A stretch of DNA of 5,161 bases. Source: Erythrobacter sp. 34-65-8 (GTDB lineage Bacteria > Pseudomonadota > Alphaproteobacteria > Sphingomonadales > Sphingomonadaceae). Below are positions 1 to 5,161 of the stretch, in pieces (positions within the stretch are counted from its first letter, which is position 1; every line of letters begins with the position of its first letter). Made by a program: the position numbers and the translations under genes. The stretch is from contig NCJP01000125.1 in the NCBI GenBank assembly GCA_002278985.1, positions 1-5,161 on the forward strand, given 5' to 3'. Below the pieces are notes generated by a model. It was not told where the DNA came from, did no database searches, and was given only the letters and a program-made list of their open reading frames with translations.

Positions 1-1399
1 AAAACTGGTCTGCTTCGATGGCCAGCTCACCCAGCCGCTTCCGCAGCGTGTTGCGGTTTATGCCGAGCAGACGAGCCGCACGGAGCTGGTTTCCCCCCGT
101 CTGGCGCAGCGCGTGCTCGAACAGCGGACGCTCGAACGCGGCCAGCGATGCATGGTACAGCGCGCCTTCGCGCGGGGCCGCTTCCGCCAACCAGACGCGC
201 AAGGCTTCGGCAAACCCGCCATCGGTGGCGGTCGGTCGGGAAGCGAGCGCATCGCCGATCATTTCGCGGACACTTTGCGCGTCGATCACGTCTTCACGCG
301 CCATGAGCGCGAGGCGAAACACCGCATTGCGCAGTTCGCGCACGTTGCCGCGCCAGGGATGGACCTTGAGGGCATCGACCGCCGAGGGATGAAGCGACCG
401 CGAAGGCAGGCCTTCGGCCGCCGCAAGCCCCAGGAAGTGGCGGGCGAGCGGCTCGATATCCTCCACCCTGTCGCGCAACGGCGGCAACTGGATCGGTACG
501 ACGTTGAGCCGATAATAGAGATCTTCGCGAAACCGGCCTTCGCGGATCATCGGAGAAAGATCGCGGTTGGTCGCGGCGACAATGCGCACATCCACCGCGA
601 TTTCCTGCCGCCCGCCAACACGCCGGATCTTGCCCGATTGCAGCGCCCGCAGCAGCCGCGTCTGGGCGTCGGCCGGCATATCGCCGATCTCGTCGAGGAA
701 AAGGGTGCCGCCATTGGCTTGCTCGAACTTGCCGATCGCCTGGTTTACGGCTCCGGTGAAGGCCCCCTTTTCGTGGCCGAACAGCTCGCTTTCGATCAGT
801 TCTCCGGGGATTGCGGCGGTATTTACCGCTACGAACGGCCCCGTCTTGCGATGGCCGAGTTGATGTATTGCCTCGGCAACCAGTTCCTTCCCGGTGCCGG
901 ATTCGCCCAGAATCAGCACGGTCAGATCGTTGCGCAAGACCCGGGTGATCATCCGGTAGACGCCCTGCATGGCCTGGCTGCGCCCGACCATGGGCAGGCC
1001 CTCTGCCGGTTCCTCGCCCACCACTGGACGATCGCTGCCGCGTTCGGCTGCCTGGCGCACGGCGCGGATGAGTTCGTCGAGATCGAACGGCTTGGGGAAG
1101 TACTCGAAGGCGCCCGCGTCTGACGCGCGCACGGCGGTGTCGAGCGTGTTCTGAGCCGACAGGACGATGATCGGCATATCGGCGCGGTCAGCCACGATCC
1201 TGCCGAGGGCCTCAAGCCCGTCCCCATCCGCCAGCATGACATCGGTCAGCATGGCGCGGTAGCTGCCGGCAGCCAGCAGCCGGTCCCGCTCGGCCACGCT
1301 GTCGCAGCGGTCCACCTCGTAGCCTTCGTCGGCGAGGGCTGTTTCGATGACCGTGGCAATGGCGCTGTCGTCTTCGACCAGCAGGATGCGGTGTGCCAT
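1..1399 (-). CDS. ntrC: Nitrogen regulation response regulator NtrC (C-terminus cut by window edge)
   Basis: Cytoplasmic sigma-54-dependent transcription activator that is phosphorylated by NtrB and switches on nitrogen-assimilation genes. The ATG at 1399-1397 opens 466 codons with no stop before the left edge. Visible layout: receiver domain about residues 1-120 with acidic pocket E9-D10-D11, phosphoacceptor D53, switch S81 and K103 (FPKPFD); AAA+ domain about 138-370 with Walker A GESGTGKE (165-172), the sigma-54 contact loop GAFTGA (212-217), Walker B TLFLDE (232-237), and the WRGNVREL motif (349-356); C-terminal Fis-type helix-turn-helix about 430-459 (GGNQLRAARLLGINRNTLRK). The intact GAFTGA loop and the HTH show that it can act at sigma-54 promoters. 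Only the last few residues should be missing, since family members end shortly after this HTH. It follows ntrB with a 1-base overlap. NtrX shares the architecture, but NtrX follows the membrane kinase NtrY, whereas this gene follows a soluble NtrB, so NtrC is preferred. Confidence 0.95.
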   Translation of the reverse strand, partial: MAHRILLVEDDSAIATVIETALADEGYEVDRCDSVAERDRLLAAGSYRAMLTDVMLADGDGLEALGRIVADRADMPIIVLSAQNTLDTAVRASDAGAFEYFPKPFDLDELIRAVRQAAERGSDRPVVGEEPAEGLPMVGRSQAMQGVYRMITRVLRNDLTVLILGESGTGKELVAEAIHQLGHRKTGPFVAVNTAAIPGELIESELFGHEKGAFTGAVNQAIGKFEQANGGTLFLDEIGDMPADAQTRLLRALQSGKIRRVGGRQEIAVDVRIVAATNRDLSPMIREGRFREDLYYRLNVVPIQLPPLRDRVEDIEPLARHFLGLAAAEGLPSRSLHPSAVDALKVHPWRGNVRELRNAVFRLALMAREDVIDAQSVREMIGDALASRPTATDGGFAEALRVWLAEAAPREGALYHASLAAFERPLFEHALRQTGGNQLRAARLLGINRNTLRKRLGELAIEADQF

Positions 1400-2472
1400 C
1401 AGCTCCGCTCCGTCGTTGCGACCGGAAGATGGACCCGGAAGTGGGTGAGGCCGGCGCGGCTGTCGCGCTCATGGCTGATGCGGCCGTTCATGTCCCGAAC
1501 CTGCTTCTTGACCAGCGCCAGGCCGAGGCCCTGCCCGCCCTTTTTCGACGAAACGAACGGATCGAAGATCTGGCTGGCAATGTCCGGATCGATGCCCGCC
1601 CCATTGTCGCTGACCGTGATTTCAACCGGCAACTTGACCGCCCGGCCGAAGCGCACCGCATTCAGCACCAGTCCGCTGACGAAGCGGGTCCGCACGCGGA
1701 CCATCGGTTCTTCGTCTGCCAGGGCCGCATCGCGGGCGTTGGCGAGCAGGTTGACGAGGACTTGTTCCAGTGCATCGCGGCTGGCCAGGACCGGTGGGAT
1801 CGAGGGGTCGAACTCTTCCTCCAGCACAATTTGCATCCCGCTGCCGGCGCGCAGGCTCTGACAGGCGCTGCGCACCACTTCGTGCAGGTTGAGCGGGGCA
1901 ACCGGTTCAGGCGTGGCGCTGCCAAGCTGCTGCATCCGGTCGACCAGGCGGGCGATCCGGTCCACCTCGTCCGCGATCACTGTGGCCAGCCGGCGGTCCT
2001 TGTCATCCAGCTTGCGTGCGATGAGCTGGCTCGCTCCGCGGATAGCGGCGAGCGGGTTCTTGATTTCATGGGCCAGCACGGCCGGGGTCCGCAACACGCC
2101 CTCGTTGTTCTCCGCACCGCTCATGTCATCCTGCCGGGCATCCGAGAGGGTCACCACCCGCCAGCCCGGATGGGTCAGGATGGGCGACACGGTGAGGTTG
2201 ATCTCAAGCACCCGGTCCCCCACCCGGATGGTGGTGCCCCGGGCAATGATCCGCGCGTCGCTGGCGGCCAGGCGTTCCATCAGGCGGCGCTCTTCGGGCA
2301 CCAGCACTTCGAGCAGCGGCATGCCCGCGATCCGGGCCGCGCTCTTGCCCAGCAGTTCTTCGGCGGCATGGTTCGCCTCGTTCACCCGCATTTCGGGATC
2401 GAGCAGCAACGCGGCGAAGATCAGCCCCTGAAGCTGGGCGTGGCCGTCTGGTGGCAGGGCGGCCTCGCTCAC
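1399..2472 (-). CDS. ntrB: Nitrogen sensor histidine kinase/phosphatase NtrB
   Basis: Soluble kinase that phosphorylates NtrC when nitrogen is scarce and dephosphorylates it when PII (GlnB) signals sufficiency. The protein is 357 residues, normal for the family, with no membrane segment. An N-terminal PAS-like domain covers about 12-115. The H box [18 protein letters not shown] carries the phosphorylated H135. The catalytic ATPase domain has the N box NLLANARDA (241-249), G1 box DNGAG (289-293), F box FDPFVSSK (303-310) and G2 box GQGLGLAL (313-320). The stretch between N box and G1 (about 255-283) is longer than in enterobacterial NtrB, which I recall as common in alphaproteobacterial NtrB. 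The start is GTG at 2472-2470, sharing GTGA with the dusB stop; the next in-frame Met (residue 28) would remove the start of the PAS domain. All catalytic boxes are intact, so it should be active. Confidence 0.95.
   Translation of the reverse strand: MSEAALPPDGHAQLQGLIFAALLLDPEMRVNEANHAAEELLGKSAARIAGMPLLEVLVPEERRLMERLAASDARIIARGTTIRVGDRVLEINLTVSPILTHPGWRVVTLSDARQDDMSGAENNEGVLRTPAVLAHEIKNPLAAIRGASQLIARKLDDKDRRLATVIADEVDRIARLVDRMQQLGSATPEPVAPLNLHEVVRSACQSLRAGSGMQIVLEEEFDPSIPPVLASRDALEQVLVNLLANARDAALADEEPMVRVRTRFVSGLVLNAVRFGRAVKLPVEITVSDNGAGIDPDIASQIFDPFVSSKKGGQGLGLALVKKQVRDMNGRISHERDSRAGLTHFRVHLPVATTERS
1403..1411 (-). promoter_or_regulatory. Ribosome binding site of ntrC inside the ntrB 3' end
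   Basis: Reading leftward, the sequence GGAGCGGAG ends three bases before the ntrB stop/ntrC start junction. The first GGAG (1411-1408) has an 8-base spacer to the ATG at 1399, which is close to ideal; the second GGAG is too near. This supports the 1399 start and indicates that ntrC is both re-initiated from ntrB ribosomes and able to recruit its own. Confidence 0.6.
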
Positions 2473-3485
2473 GCTGCCTGGCGCCGCAGAAAGGGGGTGT
2501 AGAACCGCTCAAGCTCGTCCAGAACGCGTCGGGGATCGTCAACGAAGTTGACCATGTTGCGGAACTCGGCCGAGCCCGGCAGGCCCTTGGTGTACCAGCC
2601 GAGGTGCTTGCGCGCGATTTTCACGCCCACATCGTCACCATAGTGGTCGAGCATCCGGCGGTAGTGTTCGACCATGACCTCGTACTGCTCGTCGATATCG
2701 GGGGCCGCCAGAACCTGGCCAGTCCGCCACCAGTGCATGACCTGGCCGAGCAGCCACGGCTTGCCATAGGCACCCCGCCCGATCATCAGCCCGTCCGCGC
2801 CCGACTGCTCCAGCGCGGAGGCGGCATCGGCAATGGTGCAGATGTCCCCGTTGACGATTACCGGGATGGACACCGCATCCTTGACCTGGCGGACGAAAGC
2901 CCAGTCGGCCGAACCCTTGTACATCTGGTTGCGGGTGCGGCCGTGGACGGTGATCATCTTCACGCCGATATCCTCGGCAATCCGGGCAAGTTCGGGGGCG
3001 TTGAGGCTGTCATGATCCCACCCCATCCGCATCTTGACCGTGACCGGCACGGAGACCGCCCTGACCGTTTCCTCCATCAACTTCGTGGCAAGCGGCACTT
3101 CGCGCATCAGCGCGCTGCCGGCCATGCCATTGGTCACCTTGCGGACAGGGCAGCCGAAGTTGATATCGATCACCTGCGCACCGCGATCCTGGTTGAGCCG
3201 CGCGGCCTCACCCATGCTGACCGGATCACATCCGACCAGTTGCATGGACACCGGCTCCTCCACCGGATCCCAGGCCGCCTTCTGAATGCTCTGCCGGGTT
3301 TCGCGGATGGCCGCCTGGGTGGCAATCATCTCGGTTACGTTGAGGCCGGAGCCATAGCGCCGCACCAGCGTGCGAAACGGCATGTCGGTGACACCGGTCA
3401 TCGGAGCCAGCACGACAGGTGTTTCGATCTGGACGGGTCCGATGGCAATCGGCCGGAGCGTCGGTGGGGCAGGAAGCGCGGTCAT
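2469..3485 (-). CDS. dusB: tRNA-dihydrouridine synthase DusB (NifR3 family)
   Basis: FMN enzyme that uses NADPH to reduce a uridine of the tRNA D-loop to dihydrouridine; DusB of E. coli acts at U17, and the target here is inferred. The 338-residue protein is of normal length. A TIM-barrel FMN domain begins with [11 protein letters not shown] (24-34). The catalytic cysteine C112 lies in [10 protein letters not shown]151 in VKMRMGW, and H181 in VHGRTR. NGDI (212-215) and GRGAYGKPW (236-244) line the phosphate side of the flavin site. The helical tRNA-binding C-terminal domain includes RKHLGWY (292-298). The ATG at 3485 is the only sensible start, because a TAG lies in frame a few codons upstream. 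Its Shine-Dalgarno is poor: only AGG at 3499-3497, with an 11-base spacer. It is the first gene of the dusB-ntrB-ntrC operon, the old nifR3-ntrBC arrangement of Rhodobacter and Rhizobium. Confidence 0.95.
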   Translation of the reverse strand: MTALPAPPTLRPIAIGPVQIETPVVLAPMTGVTDMPFRTLVRRYGSGLNVTEMIATQAAIRETRQSIQKAAWDPVEEPVSMQLVGCDPVSMGEAARLNQDRGAQVIDINFGCPVRKVTNGMAGSALMREVPLATKLMEETVRAVSVPVTVKMRMGWDHDSLNAPELARIAEDIGVKMITVHGRTRNQMYKGSADWAFVRQVKDAVSIPVIVNGDICTIADAASALEQSGADGLMIGRGAYGKPWLLGQVMHWWRTGQVLAAPDIDEQYEVMVEHYRRMLDHYGDDVGVKIARKHLGWYTKGLPGSAEFRNMVNFVDDPRRVLDELERFYTPFLRRQAA

Positions 3486-3513
3486 GATCAGGGGTGCCTA
3501 AAATTTGGGCAGC

Positions 3514-3541
3514 GCATAGTCCATTGCAGCGGGTGCTGCAA
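3514..3541 (-). promoter_or_regulatory. Candidate promoter for the dusB-ntrB-ntrC operon
   Basis: On the minus strand a TTGCAG (3541-3536) is followed after 16 bases by CTATGC (3519-3514), a weak match to -35/-10 elements of the housekeeping sigma factor. Transcription would then begin near 3507, leaving a leader of about 20 bases before the dusB ATG. The matches are partial (TTG in the -35, TAT core in the -10), so this is only the best pair seen in the 77-base gap. No convincing promoter for ispDF was found. The only -10-like match on the plus strand is TAAAAT (3499-3504), which has no -35 partner. Confidence 0.25.
3524..3541. repeat. Perfect 7-base inverted repeat (possible operator or leader hairpin) between dusB and ispDF
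   Basis: TTGCAGC (3524-3530), GGGT loop, GCTGCAA (3535-3541): all seven pairs match, giving an 18-base near-palindrome 22 bases upstream of the ispDF ATG. As DNA it could be an operator half-site pair serving either divergent gene, and its right arm coincides with the TTGCAG proposed as the dusB -35. As RNA it could form a small stem-loop in the ispDF leader. It has no T run, so it is not an intrinsic terminator. The role is inferred; only the symmetry is observed. Confidence 0.5.
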
Positions 3542-3562
3542 GCGGCTAGCCCGCGCGCAGAG

Positions 3563-4714
3563 ATGACGCAGCCCTCCCCCTTCCCCTCATTCGCGGCCAT
3601 CGTGGTTGCCGCCGGCAAAGGCGTCCGTGCCGGTCAGCCCTTGCCCAAGCAGTTCGCGCCTTGGCGGGGCAAGCCAGTGGTGCGGCATTCGGTGGAGCGT
3701 CTGCTTGCTGCCGGAGCGAGCCGGGTCGTGGTCGCCATTCCTGAAAATGGCCAGCAGGCCATGGCAGAAGCACTGGCGGGGCTTGAGCCGGTGGCGTTCG
3801 TGACCGGAGGACAGACCCGCCAGCAATCGGTCCGGCTCGCGCTGGAATGTCTGGCTTCAGACCCGCCGGAACGGGTGCTGATCCACGATGCTGCCCGGCC
3901 AGATCTGCCCCGTACGGTCGTGGCTCGGCTGCTGGTCGCGCTTGAGAGCCATGCCGGCGCGATCCCGGTCCTGCCCGTGGTGGACAGTCTGGCGGTTGCA
4001 CACAACGGGCTCATGGCCGGGGCCGCCCCGCGCGAGGCGCTTCGCCGGGTCCAGACCCCCCAGGCCTTCCGGTTTGGGCAAATCCTTGCGGCCCACCAGG
4101 CTTGGCAAGGCGCCCCCGACGCCGGGGACGATGCCCAGGTGCTGCGTGCAGCAGGTCTCGACGTGGCGCTGGTCGAGGGTGACGAGCGCCTCAGGAAACT
4201 GACCTTTGCGGAGGACTTCGTGAGTGCTGCCCCGGCCTTCAGGATCGGAACCGGCTATGACGTCCACCGGTTGGCCGCTGGCGAGGAGCTCTGGCTCGCC
4301 GGGGTGCGAATAGAGCACAGCCATGGCCTCGCCGGCCATAGCGATGCCGATGTTGCGCTCCACGCTCTGGTCGATGCCCTCCTTGGTGCGATTGCCCAAG
4401 GCGATATCGGCAGCCATTTCCCGCCGAGCGACCCCCAGTGGAAGGGCGCGGACTCCGCCCGGTTTGTCGGGCACGCGGCATCACTCGTGCGTCATGCCGG
4501 GTACATTGTCGGCAACGTAGATCTGACGATTATTTGCGAAGCGCCCCGAATTGGCCCCCATCGGGACGCGATGCGTTCGAGCATTGCGAGGCTCTTGGCG
4601 ATCAGTATTGACCGCGTTAGCGTGAAGGCCACCACGACCGAGCGGCTCGGTTTCACCGGGCGCGAGGAAGGCATCGCGGCGCAGGCCGTGGCGACTGTTT
4701 TCAAGGAAGGATAG
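3563..4714 (+). CDS. ispDF: Bifunctional IspD/IspF enzyme of the MEP isoprenoid pathway
   Basis: A cytosolic fusion that carries out the third and fifth steps of the MEP pathway: IspD couples MEP to CTP giving CDP-ME, and IspF cyclises CDP-MEP to MEcPP with release of CMP. Counting from the ATG at 3563 it has 383 residues. The IspD half (about 8-222) shows AAGKGVRAG with R22, PKQF with K29, GGQTRQQSV (82-90), HDAARP (108-113), and the uridylyl-site K212 in RKLTFAEDF. The IspF half (about 226-383) shows [11 protein letters not shown] with metal ligands D233 and H235, [12 protein letters not shown] with the third ligand H267, GDIGSHFP (280-287), KGADS (294-298) and [13 protein letters not shown] near the end. 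All key residues are present in both halves. Reading frame is open back to a GTG at 3494, but that would add 23 unrelated residues and almost touch dusB, so the ATG is chosen although only a weak AGAG precedes it. IspE, the intermediate step, is not in the window. Confidence 0.94.
   Translation: MTQPSPFPSFAAIVVAAGKGVRAGQPLPKQFAPWRGKPVVRHSVERLLAAGASRVVVAIPENGQQAMAEALAGLEPVAFVTGGQTRQQSVRLALECLASDPPERVLIHDAARPDLPRTVVARLLVALESHAGAIPVLPVVDSLAVAHNGLMAGAAPREALRRVQTPQAFRFGQILAAHQAWQGAPDAGDDAQVLRAAGLDVALVEGDERLRKLTFAEDFVSAAPAFRIGTGYDVHRLAAGEELWLAGVRIEHSHGLAGHSDADVALHALVDALLGAIAQGDIGSHFPPSDPQWKGADSARFVGHAASLVRHAGYIVGNVDLTIICEAPRIGPHRDAMRSSIARLLAISIDRVSVKATTTERLGFTGREEGIAAQAVATVFKEG
4704..4710 (+). promoter_or_regulatory. 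Ribosome binding site of the exported-protein gene
   Basis: AGGAAGG, formed by the last codons of ispDF, lies 8 bases before the ATG at 4719. It is the best Shine-Dalgarno in the window. Together with the 4-base gap after the ispDF stop, it fixes the start and implies co-transcription with ispDF. Confidence 0.65.
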
Positions 4715-4718
4715 CAGC

Positions 4719-5161
4719 ATGACGTCACTTCGAACCAAGGTGCTGGCTCTCGGTCTCGGGCTTGCAGCCCTTGCGCAGCACCAGGTTGCCTTTGCCCAGG
4801 CGGGCGCACAGGCTTGCATCGCGCAGGCCGATGTGTCCGACGCTGTTGTCTATGCCATGCCGATCCTCACCAAGGCTGTGCAGACCAAATGTGAGGGAAC
4901 GCTGTCATCTTCAGGTTTCATGGCCAGAAAAGGGACTGCATTCGTTGCGCCTTATCTGAAGCAACAGCCTGCGGCATGGCCGGGAGCGCTGCGAATGCTG
5001 TCTCAATTTGCCGGAACGGATAAGGACGGTGCGGAGATGATGGCGATGTTTGGCTCGCTCCCGGCTGAAACCGTCCGTCCGCTGTTCGACGCGATTATCG
5101 AGCAGAAGGTTGCCGAGGAAATCAAGGTTGCCGATTGCGGCAAGATCGAGCGCGGCGTGGA
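4719..5161 (+). CDS. Predicted exported protein of unknown function (C-terminus cut by window edge)
   Basis: I do not recognise this family. The 147 visible codons begin at an ATG with a strong ribosome binding site. Residues 1-26 form a typical Sec signal peptide: basic start (R5, K7), hydrophobic core VLALGLGLAALA, and an AFA|Q cleavage site after residue 26, so the mature protein should be periplasmic. There is no lipobox cysteine at the cleavage point. The mature part has three cysteines so far (C33, C58, C140), of which two could form a disulphide. The region 78-135 looks helical and amphipathic, with no transmembrane segment. Codon use is noticeably less GC-rich than in ispDF or ntrC: AGA, AAA, TCA and TCT occur close together, and by rough hand count 4861-4980 is about 55% GC. 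It probably shares the ispDF transcript, but nothing in the sequence ties it to isoprenoid synthesis. The reading frame is still open at 5161. Confidence 0.8.
   Translation, partial: MTSLRTKVLALGLGLAALAQHQVAFAQAGAQACIAQADVSDAVVYAMPILTKAVQTKCEGTLSSSGFMARKGTAFVAPYLKQQPAAWPGALRMLSQFAGTDKDGAEMMAMFGSLPAETVRPLFDAIIEQKVAEEIKVADCGKIERGV

Noticed and set aside
113..1123. 336-codon open frame on the plus strand opposite ntrC
   Set aside because: It is the mirror of ntrC, whose receiver, AAA+ and HTH motifs are complete on the minus strand. The antisense translation has no recognisable domain and is the expected by-product of GC-rich third positions.
1393..2502. 369-codon plus-strand open frame opposite ntrB
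   Set aside because: It is antisense to the intact histidine kinase boxes. It is rich in H, R, A, G and D, the usual signature of a GC-rich antisense frame, and no motif is visible.
3524..3541. The inverted repeat as an NtrC binding site (autoregulation)
   Set aside because: The known NtrC site has TGC and GCA separated by 11 bases with a TGCACC/GGTGCA core. Here the spacing is 10 and the core differs (TGCAGC/GCTGCA), so the match is not adequate.
3524..3541. The inverted repeat as a rho-independent terminator
   Set aside because: The stem is short and neither strand has a following T run. It also lies upstream of genes in both directions rather than at a gene end.
3494..3562. GTG at 3494 as the ispDF start
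   Set aside because: It adds 23 residues with no family resemblance, has no suitable ribosome binding site, and leaves 8 bases between divergent genes.
2451..3566. 371-codon plus-strand open frame opposite dusB, running to the ispDF start
   Set aside because: This long frame ends almost at the ispDF ATG, which looked like a coupled upstream gene. However, it lies opposite a fully conserved DusB, its product is low-complexity and H/D/R-rich, and it would read through the divergent promoter gap.
3857..4474. 205-codon minus-strand open frame opposite ispDF
   Set aside because: It spans the IspD-IspF junction in antisense and has no domain or ribosome binding site. ispDF accounts for the region.

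Overview
The window reads as ordinary chromosome of a high-GC alphaproteobacterium. The main evidence is the gene order dusB(nifR3)-ntrB-ntrC next to a divergent fused ispDF gene. Both traits are typical of Alphaproteobacteria, and the set as a whole would fit a sphingomonad (Novosphingobium/Erythrobacter-like), although the lineage below class level is inference. There are no RNA genes, insertion sequences, CRISPR arrays or phage genes that I can see.

Layout: the left two thirds (1-3485) is a tightly packed leftward operon. Read in transcription order it is dusB (3485-2469, tRNA-dihydrouridine synthase), ntrB (2472-1399, cytosolic nitrogen sensor histidine kinase) and ntrC (1399 to beyond the left edge, sigma-54-dependent response regulator missing only its extreme C-terminus). 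dusB and ntrB overlap by 4 bases (GTGA), and ntrB and ntrC overlap by 1 base (TGATG), so translation of all three is probably coupled. The right third is rightward: ispDF (3563-4714), a two-domain enzyme of the MEP isoprenoid pathway, followed after 4 bases by the start of a gene for a small exported protein of unknown function (4719 to beyond the right edge).

The only real intergenic space is the 77-base divergent gap 3486-3562 between dusB and ispDF. It must hold the start signals of both operons. It contains a perfect 7-base inverted repeat with a 4-base loop (3524-3541), the most noticeable non-coding structure in the window.

How the genes work together: NtrB and NtrC form the nitrogen-status two-component pair. 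NtrB phosphorylates or dephosphorylates NtrC according to PII signalling, and NtrC-P activates sigma-54 promoters. DusB modifies tRNA and shares the operon by long-conserved linkage rather than by an understood functional link. IspDF makes MEcPP precursor for isoprenoids (quinones, carotenoids, undecaprenyl phosphate). I found no convincing new biological system. The items worth a second look are the inverted repeat, start-codon choices, and the unassigned exported protein.
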